In this document: positions 1-5,156 of the stretch, one piece after another | Position numbering within the stretch: the first letter of the stretch is position 1 | Layout of the letters: every line of letters begins with the position of its first letter | Origin: Comamonadaceae bacterium UBA2237 | GTDB lineage: Bacteria > Pseudomonadota > Gammaproteobacteria > Burkholderiales > Burkholderiaceae_C | NCBI GenBank assembly: GCA_002347905.1 | Contig: DDYJ01000020.1 | Span: forward strand, 1,968 to 8,810 | Length of the DNA stretch: 6,843 nt | Reading direction: 5' to 3' | Made by a program: the position numbers and the translations under genes | The notes under the pieces: generated by a model | Told to the model about the DNA's origin: nothing | Seen by the model: the letters and a program-made list of their open reading frames with translations, nothing else | Databases searched by the model: none

Positions 1-132
1 GCTGAAAACGGCAAGATCATTCCTGCCCGTTTGACCGGCACTCGCGCGATTTACCAACGCCAACTCAACACCGCCATCAAGCGCGCGCGCTTTTTGGCTT
101 TGGTCCCGTACAGCGACCAGCACAAGATCTAA
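1..132 (+). CDS. rpsR: 30S ribosomal protein bS18, 3' end (partial)
   Basis: This is the C-terminal 43 codons of ribosomal protein bS18, open at the left edge of the window and ending in TAA. bS18 binds the platform of the 30S subunit next to bS6. The visible part contains the family's basic stretch, with [15 protein letters not shown] followed by [13 protein letters not shown] and the ending SDQHKI, which reads like a betaproteobacterial bS18. The full protein is normally about 75-95 residues, so roughly half is present. The stop codon overlaps the ribosome binding site of rplI, and only 12 bases separate the two genes, so they are surely in one transcript. In most proteobacteria the operon is rpsF-(priB)-rpsR-rplI; the upstream members would lie left of this window. 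No anomaly is visible. Confidence 0.96.
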   Translation, partial: AENGKIIPARLTGTRAIYQRQLNTAIKRARFLALVPYSDQHKI

Positions 133-136
133 GGAG
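131..136 (+). promoter_or_regulatory. Shine-Dalgarno sequence of rplI
   Basis: The hexamer AAGGAG starts inside the rpsR stop codon (TAA at 130-132) and ends 8 bases before the rplI ATG. This is near-ideal spacing. It fixes the rplI start and suggests that ribosomes finishing rpsR can hand over to rplI. Confidence 0.85.
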
Positions 137-144
137 TCACGACT

Positions 145-597
145 ATGCAAATCATCCTGCTCGACAAGGTCGTTAACCTTGGAAATCTTGGCGAAATCGT
201 CAAAGTCAAAGACGGCTATGCACGTAACTTCTTGATCCCCTCAGGCCGCGCACGTCGCGCCACTGAGTCGGCCATCAAAGAATTCGAAGTGCGCCGCGCT
301 GAATTGGAAAAAGCTGCCGCTGCCAAATTGGCTGCTGCACAAGCCCAAGGCCAAAAGTTGGGTGGTACTTCCATCAAGCTCAGCCAAAAAGCGGGTGTGG
401 ACGGCCGTTTGTTTGGTTCTGTCACCAACTTTGATATCGCTGAAGAGTTGACCAAAAACGGTTATGAAGTCGCCAAATCACAAATCCGCATGCCCACAGG
501 CCCTATCAAATTGGTAGGTGACAGCACGGTGAGCGTGGCCTTGCACACAGACGTGGTGGTCGACATCACCGTGTCGGTCTACGGCGAAACTGCTTAA
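145..597 (+). CDS. rplI: 50S ribosomal protein bL9
   Basis: This is complete bL9, 150 residues, the usual length for the family. bL9 binds 23S rRNA near the L1 stalk through its N-terminal domain and projects from the ribosome on a long helix; it is linked to reading-frame fidelity. Residues 1-40 hold the N-terminal signature, with [19 protein letters not shown] followed by IPSGRA. Residues about 41-75 are the Ala/Lys/Glu-rich connecting helix. Residues about 76-149 form the C-terminal domain, with [17 protein letters not shown]. The ATG is set by a strong Shine-Dalgarno sequence overlapping the end of rpsR. A hairpin terminator 76 bases downstream closes the operon, so dnaB is probably transcribed separately. 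Nothing is odd. Confidence 0.98.
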   Translation: MQIILLDKVVNLGNLGEIVKVKDGYARNFLIPSGRARRATESAIKEFEVRRAELEKAAAAKLAAAQAQGQKLGGTSIKLSQKAGVDGRLFGSVTNFDIAEELTKNGYEVAKSQIRMPTGPIKLVGDSTVSVALHTDVVVDITVSVYGETA

Positions 598-672
598 TTC
601 ATTTCATGCATATTGGCCAGTTTGGGTGTGTCTAATTTAAGTTAAACGCATTAAGCTATTTAAGCCAACTCG

Positions 673-700
673 AAAGCCGCTCCTAGGAGCGGCTTTTCTT
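673..700 (+). terminator. Intrinsic terminator after rplI
   Basis: Positions 673-696 are a perfect 24-base palindrome. The arms are AAAGCCGCTC and GAGCGGCTTT around a central CTAG that would form the loop. The T-rich run TTTTCTTTTG follows from 694. A strong GC stem followed by a T-tract is the classic Rho-independent form. It lies 76 bases after the rplI stop and 94 bases before dnaB, so it should end the rpsR-rplI transcript. Its A-rich left flank may also let it work weakly in the other direction. Confidence 0.9.
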
Positions 701-725
701 TTGATTTCCCCAAGAAAGGCACCAC

Positions 726-746
726 TTATCCACAGCCTTATCCTCA
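726..746 (+). promoter_or_regulatory. Two tandem DnaA-box-like sites upstream of dnaB
   Basis: TTATCCACA at 726-734 matches exactly the strong E. coli DnaA box (consensus TTATNCACA). TTATCCTCA at 738-746 differs from it at one position. The two lie in the same orientation, 12 bases start to start, and are part of an imperfect 12-base direct repeat (10 of 12 identical). They sit between the rplI terminator and the dnaB start, just upstream of a TTGACA candidate -35 box. The sequence match is seen directly. Binding by DnaA and control of dnaB are inference. The single perfect site could be chance, but its location in a short intergenic region before a replication gene makes a role plausible. 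Confidence 0.5.
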
Positions 747-756
747 GGCTATGAGC

Positions 757-785
757 TTGACAGGGCTTAGGATGTACGTTTTACG
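757..785 (+). promoter_or_regulatory. Candidate dnaB promoter
   Basis: A consensus -35 hexamer TTGACA lies at 757-762. A 17-base spacer leads to TTTACG at 780-785, which is a poor -10 match. If used, transcription would begin around 791-793, at or just before the dnaB ATG at 794, giving an almost leaderless mRNA. The perfect -35 and correct spacing favour it; the weak -10 argues against it. It lies directly downstream of the DnaA-box-like pair. Confidence 0.3.
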
Positions 786-793
786 AAAACACC

Positions 794-2206
794 ATGTCAG
801 CCGTCCTATCCAACTTAGACGAAGGCTTCTCAGCCGACCAGCAAATTGCGCAATTGCGCATTCCTCCACATTCGATGGAGGCGGAGTCGAGTGTTTTGGG
901 CGGCTTGTTGTTAGATAACAAGTCTTGGGAACAGGTGGCTGACTTGCTATCAGAGGGGGTGTTTTATCGTTACGAGCACCGGCAGGTGTATCTTGGAATA
1001 AGTGCACTCATCAATGCATCGCGTCCTGCTGATGTGATCACCGTCTATGAGTACTTGCAGTCGATTGGTAAAGCGGAAGAGGTTGGCGGCCTTGGTTATT
1101 TGAACGCATTGGCGCAGTATGTACCCAGTGCGAGCAATATCCGTCGCTATGCCGAAATCGTGCGCGAGCGCGCAATTCTGCGCAAACTCGTCACTGCCAG
1201 CGACGAAATAGCGACCAACGCATTCAACACACAAGGCAAACCTGTTCCGCAAATTTTGGACGAGGCTGAGCAAAAAATCTTCCAAATAGGAGAAGAGGGT
1301 TCTCGCCTTAAACAAGGCTTTCAAAACATGGACCAGTTGGCCGTGATTTTGATGGACCGTGTCAATCAGATGGCGGATAGTCCGAATGACATCACCGGTG
1401 TGCCCTCTGGCTTTGTTGACTTCGACAAGATGACCTCAGGCATGCAGGCCGGTGATTTGATCGTCCTTGCAGCGCGCCCATCCATGGGTAAAACGGCATT
1501 AGCAATCAATATTGCTGAACACGTGGCTTTGAATGAGGGGTTGCCTGTTGCAGTGTTTTCTATGGAAATGGGCGCATCGCAATTGGCCATTCGTATCGTA
1601 GGTTCTATTGGTCGAATCGACCAACAACGTTTACGTACGGGTAAATTGAATCAAGAAGAATGGCCGCGTTTGACCGAGGCCATAGAGAAGCTTCGCAATG
1701 TATCTTTGCATATCGACGAGACGCCAAGCCTCACGCCTATGGAACTTCGTGCCAACGCGCGCCGTCTCGCACGCACCTGTGGCAAATTGGGTTTGATCGT
1801 CGTTGACTACTTGCAGTTGATGAGTGGTAACACCAGTAGCAACAACGGAGACAACCGTGCAACAGAGATTGGTGAAATTTCGCGCGGATTAAAAATGCTG
1901 GCCAAAGAGTTGCAGTGCCCTGTGATTGCCTTGTCACAGCTCAACCGAAGCGTAGAAACACGCACGGACAAACGTCCCATGATGAGCGATTTACGCGAAT
2001 CTGGCGCAATCGAACAAGACGCGGACGTCATCATGTTCATCTACCGTGATGACTATTACAACAAAGACTCAAAAGAACCAGGTGTCGCGGAAATCATCAT
2101 TGGTAAACACCGCAACGGACCTACCGGCACAGTGAAACTGGCGTTCTTGAAGCCGCTGACCCGCTTTGAGAGCTTAGCCAGGGGATATAGCAGCGGTGAC
2201 TATTAA
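794..2206 (+). CDS. dnaB: Replicative DNA helicase DnaB
   Basis: This is the complete 470-residue replicative helicase, normal length for the family and without an intein. As a hexamer it moves 5'-3' on the lagging-strand template, recruits primase and unwinds DNA at the fork using ATP. Residues about 20-130 are the N-terminal DnaB domain (PPHSMEAESSVLGGLLLD). Residues about 165-200 form the linker, and 200-465 are the RecA-like C-terminal domain. Visible motifs are Walker A ARPSMGKT (227-234), the catalytic glutamate in FSMEM (E258), Walker B LIVVDYLQLM (D338), motif H3 ALSQLNRSVE (379-388), SDLRESGAIEQDAD (398-411), and the hairpin GKHRNGPTG with probable arginine finger R440. The ATG at 794 is the only start after the in-frame stop at 758-760, yet no Shine-Dalgarno sequence precedes it. 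It is convergent with the PIN-PhoH gene, 33 bases away, with no clear terminator between them. Confidence 0.98.
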   Translation: MSAVLSNLDEGFSADQQIAQLRIPPHSMEAESSVLGGLLLDNKSWEQVADLLSEGVFYRYEHRQVYLGISALINASRPADVITVYEYLQSIGKAEEVGGLGYLNALAQYVPSASNIRRYAEIVRERAILRKLVTASDEIATNAFNTQGKPVPQILDEAEQKIFQIGEEGSRLKQGFQNMDQLAVILMDRVNQMADSPNDITGVPSGFVDFDKMTSGMQAGDLIVLAARPSMGKTALAINIAEHVALNEGLPVAVFSMEMGASQLAIRIVGSIGRIDQQRLRTGKLNQEEWPRLTEAIEKLRNVSLHIDETPSLTPMELRANARRLARTCGKLGLIVVDYLQLMSGNTSSNNGDNRATEIGEISRGLKMLAKELQCPVIALSQLNRSVETRTDKRPMMSDLRESGAIEQDADVIMFIYRDDYYNKDSKEPGVAEIIIGKHRNGPTGTVKLAFLKPLTRFESLARGYSSGDY

Positions 2207-2239
2207 ATTCAATCGACAGCGTTTAATTCACTGAGCAAT

Positions 2240-3916
2240 TTAGAGCACGTCGCTGGCAAAGTCTGCTAAGCGAGAGCGCTCTCCACGCGCTAGCGTAATG
2301 TGTCCACCATGCGGCCAGCCTTTGAAGCGGTCCACCGCAAAGGTCAACCCTGATGAGCCTTCAGTCAAATAAGGCGTATCGATCTGCGCCAGGTTACCCA
2401 TGCAAATTATTTTGGTTCCAGGACCCGCACGCGTGATCAAGGTTTTCATTTGCTTAGGTGTCAAGTTTTGCGCCTCATCAATGATCAAATATTTATTGAG
2501 GAAGGTGCGTCCACGCATGAAGTTCAAGCTCTTGATCTTGATGCGGCTGCGAATCAACTCATTCGTAGCAGCACGGCCCCATTCACCTGCGCTGGTTTCT
2601 GTTTTCGCAAGCACTTCTAAGTTATCGTCCAAAGCGCCCATCCAAGGGCCCATTTTTTCTTCTTCTGTGCCTGGCAAGAAGCCAATGTCTTCGCCCACGC
2701 TAACTGTTGCACGCGTCATGATGATTTCGGTGTAACGACGGTCGTCCAACACTTGGGTTAGGCCTGCTGCAAGTGCCATCAAGGTTTTACCTGTGCCTGC
2801 TGTGCCGGTAAGCGTGACAAAGTCGATCTCAGGATCGGTCAGTAAATTCATGGCAAAGTTTTGTTCACGGTTGCGTGTGGTGACGCCCCACACTGCATTT
2901 TTGAGATGTGTGAAATCTTTCAGTGTTTTGAGCACCACGGTTTTGCCGCGAATCTCGGTGACACGTGCATACAAGCTGGGCTCACCAGGAGACTCGAAAT
3001 ACACAAACTGGTTGATGTGCAACTCAGGAACGATAGGGCCACTCAAACGGTAAAACGTTTGGCTGCCACTTTGCCAACTCTCTACGGATTTGGCGTGCTT
3101 GATCCAAAAATCATGGGGCAAAGCTAAAGCGCCCGAATACAGCAAGTCGCCATCTTCCAGCGTTTTGTCGTTTTGGTAGTCCTCAGCTAAAAGACCAAGT
3201 GCACGCGCTTTGACGCGCATATTGATATCTTTGGAGACCAACACCACAGGGCGCGGTGCATACTGCACGCGCAAGGCTTCGACTACACCCAAAATTTGGT
3301 TGTCCGCTTTGCCTTGGGGCAGGCTAGGAGGTAGCGTGAAATTCAGTGGTTGGGTTTGAAAGAACAATCGGCCACCGACTTCGCGGTGTCCTGTGGCACT
3401 GAGTTGAATGCCAGTGGTGATGTCCGCATCGTGGTGGTGTGCAACCAATGCATCCAACGAGCGGCTAGTTTGGCGCGCATTGCGCGCAACCTCAGTCATA
3501 CCTTTTTTGTTGCTGTCCAACTCTTCCAGCACGATCATGGGCAAGAAGACATCGTGTTCTTCAAAACGGTAGAGACACATGGGGTCATGCATCAACACAT
3601 TGGTATCGAGTACAAATAACTTAGTAGGCCCAGCGCTTTTCGCTTTTTTTGGTTTGGTTGCCGCACGCGATGTTGGAGCAGTTTTGCGTGAAGCGGTCTG
3701 TGCGTTGCCTTGCAAGGTTTCAGGCGCCATCAATTCTTGTAGCAACTCGCCGCCACCGGAGCGATCAAAACCTTCTACCGAGGGGTTGTGCACATGTCTT
3801 TCGATTAAATCTTCTTGTTCACTGGGGCGACGGGCTTGTCGGGTTTTGGCGGGGGCATCAAATGCTGCGGTATTGAGAAGGGCTGCGCGTTTAGAGGGTG
3901 CTGGTGGCAAGGGCAT
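2240..3916 (-). CDS. PIN domain-PhoH family fusion protein (PhoH2/YlaK-like)
   Basis: This 558-residue protein joins a PIN ribonuclease domain to a PhoH ATPase domain. Proteins of this architecture (PhoH2/YlaK type) are described as RNA-unwinding RNases in mycobacteria; the role here is inferred. Residues 1-97 are a low-complexity leader, basic and rich in Ala, Lys and Thr near 70-97. The PIN domain covers about 98-240, with acidic candidates D104 (in LDTNVL), E131/E132, D205 and D230 (in VSKDIN). A linker region follows to about 345. The PhoH domain has Walker A GTAGTGKT (371-378), TRATVSVGEDIGFLPG (401-416), Walker B LIIDEAQN (477-484) and the MGNLAQIDTPYLTEGSSG motif (506-523). No signal peptide or membrane segment is seen, so it is probably cytoplasmic. 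It lies downstream of bcp on the same strand but behind a terminator, so it probably has its own promoter in 3917-3966. No good Shine-Dalgarno sequence precedes the ATG, so the start is fairly, not fully, certain. Confidence 0.93.
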   Translation of the reverse strand: MPLPPAPSKRAALLNTAAFDAPAKTRQARRPSEQEDLIERHVHNPSVEGFDRSGGGELLQELMAPETLQGNAQTASRKTAPTSRAATKPKKAKSAGPTKLFVLDTNVLMHDPMCLYRFEEHDVFLPMIVLEELDSNKKGMTEVARNARQTSRSLDALVAHHHDADITTGIQLSATGHREVGGRLFFQTQPLNFTLPPSLPQGKADNQILGVVEALRVQYAPRPVVLVSKDINMRVKARALGLLAEDYQNDKTLEDGDLLYSGALALPHDFWIKHAKSVESWQSGSQTFYRLSGPIVPELHINQFVYFESPGEPSLYARVTEIRGKTVVLKTLKDFTHLKNAVWGVTTRNREQNFAMNLLTDPEIDFVTLTGTAGTGKTLMALAAGLTQVLDDRRYTEIIMTRATVSVGEDIGFLPGTEEEKMGPWMGALDDNLEVLAKTETSAGEWGRAATNELIRSRIKIKSLNFMRGRTFLNKYLIIDEAQNLTPKQMKTLITRAGPGTKIICMGNLAQIDTPYLTEGSSGLTFAVDRFKGWPHGGHITLARGERSRLADFASDVL

Positions 3917-3966
3917 GAGGTAATAGACTAGAGAGTTGAAACACGATGCAGACGCATAAGAAGTGA

Positions 3967-3996
3967 AAAAGCCGCCTGGAGGCCTAGGCGGCTTTT
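3967..3996 (-). terminator. Intrinsic terminator after the bcp peroxiredoxin gene
   Basis: The arms AAAAGCCGCCT (3967-3977) and AGGCGGCTTTT (3986-3996) are perfectly complementary over 11 bases around an 8-base loop. Read on the minus strand, the stem runs into five T residues followed by CACTT. It lies 73 bases beyond the bcp stop codon and 50 bases before the PIN-PhoH start, so it should insulate the PIN-PhoH gene from bcp transcription. The stem shares the AAAGCCGC/GCGGCTTT ends of the rplI terminator. On the plus strand it also has four T residues, but no plus-strand gene ends upstream of it. Confidence 0.85.
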
Positions 3997-4069
3997 GTTG
4001 AAAGAGGCATTCACAACTTGCAGTGTCATAGAAACACTATAACCCATGAATTTGTACCATTTATGTCAC

Positions 4070-4549
4070 TTAGCCACCCGATTTCTTAAGGGCTTTCACT
4101 GCCTTGAGGACTTCGTCTACATGACCTGGTACTTTGAGTCCGCGCCATTCTTGTTTCAAAAGGCCATCTGAACCCACTAAAAAAGTGCTGCGCTCAATGC
4201 CTTTGACTTTTTTGCCGTACATGATTTTATTTTTGACCACGCCAAACATGTGGCACATTTTTTCTTCTGTGTCGGCGATTAATTCAAAGGGCAACTCTAG
4301 TTTGGTTTTGAAGTCGTCATGGGACTTCATGTTGTCGCGAGACACACCAAATACAACGGCGCCAGCTTTGGCAAAGTCTTTGTATTTGTCGCGAAACTGC
4401 ATGGCCTCGGTAGTGCAACCAGGAGTGTTGTCTTTAGGGTAGAAATACAAAACCACCATTTGGCCATGGTGCGAGGTATTTGACACCTTGATGCCACCCG
4501 TGGCGTTGGCTTCAAATTCAGGTAGGGGTTTGTTGACAACAATTGCCAT
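4070..4549 (-). CDS. bcp: Peroxiredoxin, Bcp/PrxQ family, lacking the +5 resolving cysteine
   Basis: This is a thiol peroxidase of the Bcp/PrxQ family, 159 residues, about the usual length and cytoplasmic. It should reduce hydrogen peroxide and organic hydroperoxides. The thioredoxin-like fold is recognisable from VVLYFYPKDNTPGCTTEA, with C45 as peroxidatic cysteine and T42 and P43 of the active-site loop. FGVSRDN, FELIADTEEKMCHMFGV and ERSTFLVG follow. Classical Bcp has a resolving cysteine five residues after the peroxidatic one (C50 in E. coli); here that position is M50. The only other cysteine is C99, which aligns with a third cysteine of E. coli Bcp. It may therefore act as a 1-Cys enzyme or pair with C99. 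The reading frame continues to a TTG at 4556-4558, but the ATG at 4547-4549 gives the normal N-terminus MAIVVNKPLPEF, so I chose it. Its Shine-Dalgarno sequence is weak. A terminator follows the gene. Confidence 0.94.
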   Translation of the reverse strand: MAIVVNKPLPEFEANATGGIKVSNTSHHGQMVVLYFYPKDNTPGCTTEAMQFRDKYKDFAKAGAVVFGVSRDNMKSHDDFKTKLELPFELIADTEEKMCHMFGVVKNKIMYGKKVKGIERSTFLVGSDGLLKQEWRGLKVPGHVDEVLKAVKALKKSGG

Positions 4550-4600
4550 AGCGCTCAATCAGGTGTGACAGTGGGAAAAGCCAAGTAAGTAGGGCGACTG

Positions 4601-4661
4601 TCTAGACCGCGCCCACAAACGGCAACCCGTAATTTTAACTGGAAAATCCAATCTAGACCGC
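4601..4661. repeat. Pair of 10-bp direct repeats TCTAGACCGC upstream of bcp
   Basis: TCTAGACCGC occurs at 4601-4610 and again at 4652-4661, 51 bases start to start, about five helical turns apart. Both copies lie in the 164-base gap between the DUF498 gene and bcp. No gene is recognisable in that gap, and no convincing -35/-10 pair for bcp was found there. Each copy contains the palindrome TCTAGA. The repeats could be paired binding sites for a regulator of bcp, or chance; only the repetition is seen directly. Confidence 0.45.
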
Positions 4662-4713
4662 TGAGGCTTGTTCCGTGTTTGACAAACCAGGTGCCAAACC
4701 ACCGTAAAAATCG

Positions 4714-5088
4714 TTATTGCGCCTCGATTAATAAGGCCGCGGCTACTTTGCGGCCTTCGCCAGCCAAAATATTAAAAGTTCTGCAGGCAGCAAAAGTGTC
4801 CATGGTTTCCAAGCCAACCCCGCGTTGCATCAGGGAAGATGCCCATGCGGGTTGGATAAAGCGAAGTTGGTCTCCACTTCCAAATATAACGAGTTCAACG
4901 GATAAATCAGCCAGTCGCGCAAAGTGGGCGGGACTGAGTTCGGAAAAGTGGGCGCAACCCCAGTCAAATTGCTCTCCCAGCGAGGTGATTACCACGCTGC
5001 GCGTGACTTTTTCTCCCGATATACCAATCCAACCTGGGCCATACCCAGTGACGGAGAGTGTGTCGATGCGATCGGGTTGGAGTTTCAT
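4714..5088 (-). CDS. Mth938-like (DUF498) domain protein
   Basis: This 124-residue protein belongs, by its sequence pattern, to the Mth938-like/DUF498 family, which includes the mitochondrial complex I assembly factor NDUFAF3. The bacterial members have no settled biochemical role that I know of. The protein is a single domain. The N-terminus has LSVTGYGPGWIGISGEKV. A strand VELVIFGSGDQLRFIQP (64-80) follows, then the conserved C-terminal block GVGLETMDTFAACRTFNILAGE (90-111) and RKVAAALL (113-120). No signal peptide or membrane segment is seen. The frame extends upstream to a GTG at 5128-5130, but the ATG at 5086-5088 is preferred: it gives the usual short N-terminus, and a consensus TATAAT would place the transcript start between the two codons. 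No Shine-Dalgarno sequence precedes the ATG. The gene is divergent from alaA and may be cotranscribed with bcp downstream. Confidence 0.85.
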   Translation of the reverse strand: MKLQPDRIDTLSVTGYGPGWIGISGEKVTRSVVITSLGEQFDWGCAHFSELSPAHFARLADLSVELVIFGSGDQLRFIQPAWASSLMQRGVGLETMDTFAACRTFNILAGEGRKVAAALLIEAQ

Positions 5089-5108
5089 AGGGAAAGAGGG
5101 GTGAAGTG

Positions 5109-5138
5109 TGGTCAAATTATAGGTTTTCACCCTATAAA
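5109..5138 (+). promoter_or_regulatory. Candidate promoter of alaA-hom
   Basis: A -10-like TATAAA lies at 5133-5138, with TGGTCA at 5109-5114 as a weak -35 across an 18-base spacer. Transcription would start near 5145, just before the GGAGG ribosome binding site at 5148, giving a very short leader of about 12 bases. The site overlaps the oppositely directed candidate promoter of the DUF498 gene, so polymerase could occupy only one at a time. Confidence 0.4.
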
Positions 5139-5144
5139 AGAGCC
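5116..5144 (-). promoter_or_regulatory. Candidate promoter of the DUF498 gene
   Basis: On the minus strand a perfect -10 hexamer TATAAT covers 5121-5116. The position of the -35, with a 17-base spacer, holds GGCTCT (5144-5139), a poor match. Transcription would begin near 5109 and leave about 20 bases before the ATG at 5088. It faces away from the alaA promoter and overlaps it. Confidence 0.45.
5117..5137. repeat. Perfect 7-bp inverted repeat in the divergent promoter region
   Basis: TTATAGG at 5117-5123 and CCTATAA at 5131-5137 are exact inverse copies separated by 7 bases. The arms coincide with the two candidate -10 boxes of the divergent promoters. The symmetry may simply be two similar -10 elements back to back, or it may be an operator for a dimeric regulator with centres 14 bases apart. 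Confidence 0.5.
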
Positions 5145-5147
5145 CTT

Positions 5148-5152
5148 GGAGG
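5148..5152 (+). promoter_or_regulatory. Shine-Dalgarno sequence deciding the alaA TTG start
   Basis: GGAGG lies four bases before TTG at 5157-5159. It is the only strong ribosome binding site in this region, and no in-frame ATG occurs until 5220, inside the conserved domain. The site therefore argues for the TTG start, although the spacing is slightly short. Confidence 0.7.
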
Positions 5153-5156
5153 GACT

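Noticed and set aside
744..2040. Minus-strand open frames across dnaB (744-1007, 950-1324, 1366-1590, 1737-1937, 1807-2040).
   Set aside because: They are shadows of dnaB without family signatures or ribosome binding sites.
2400..3923. Several plus-strand open frames of 86-114 codons (2400-2735, 2793-3053, 2861-3127, 3350-3619, 3579-3923).
   Set aside because: They are antisense to the PIN-PhoH gene, overlap each other in different frames and show no recognisable domain. The minus-strand frame has unbroken family motifs over its full length.
4022..4041. Small inverted repeat AGTGT/ACACT and a TATAGT -10-like box on the minus strand downstream of bcp.
   Set aside because: The stem is only 5-6 bp and no -35 lies at proper spacing. 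Any transcript starting there would meet the 3967-3996 terminator before the PIN-PhoH gene.
4550..4558. TTG at 4556-4558 as the start of the peroxiredoxin gene.
   Set aside because: It adds only three residues, has no Shine-Dalgarno sequence, and the ATG at 4547-4549 gives the normal family N-terminus and the C45 numbering of E. coli Bcp.
4733..4757. Perfect 8-bp hairpin AAGGCCGC/GCGGCCTT followed by TTATT on the minus strand.
   Set aside because: It lies inside the last codons of the DUF498 gene (coding for GRKVAAAL), has no real T-tract and is best explained by coding sequence.
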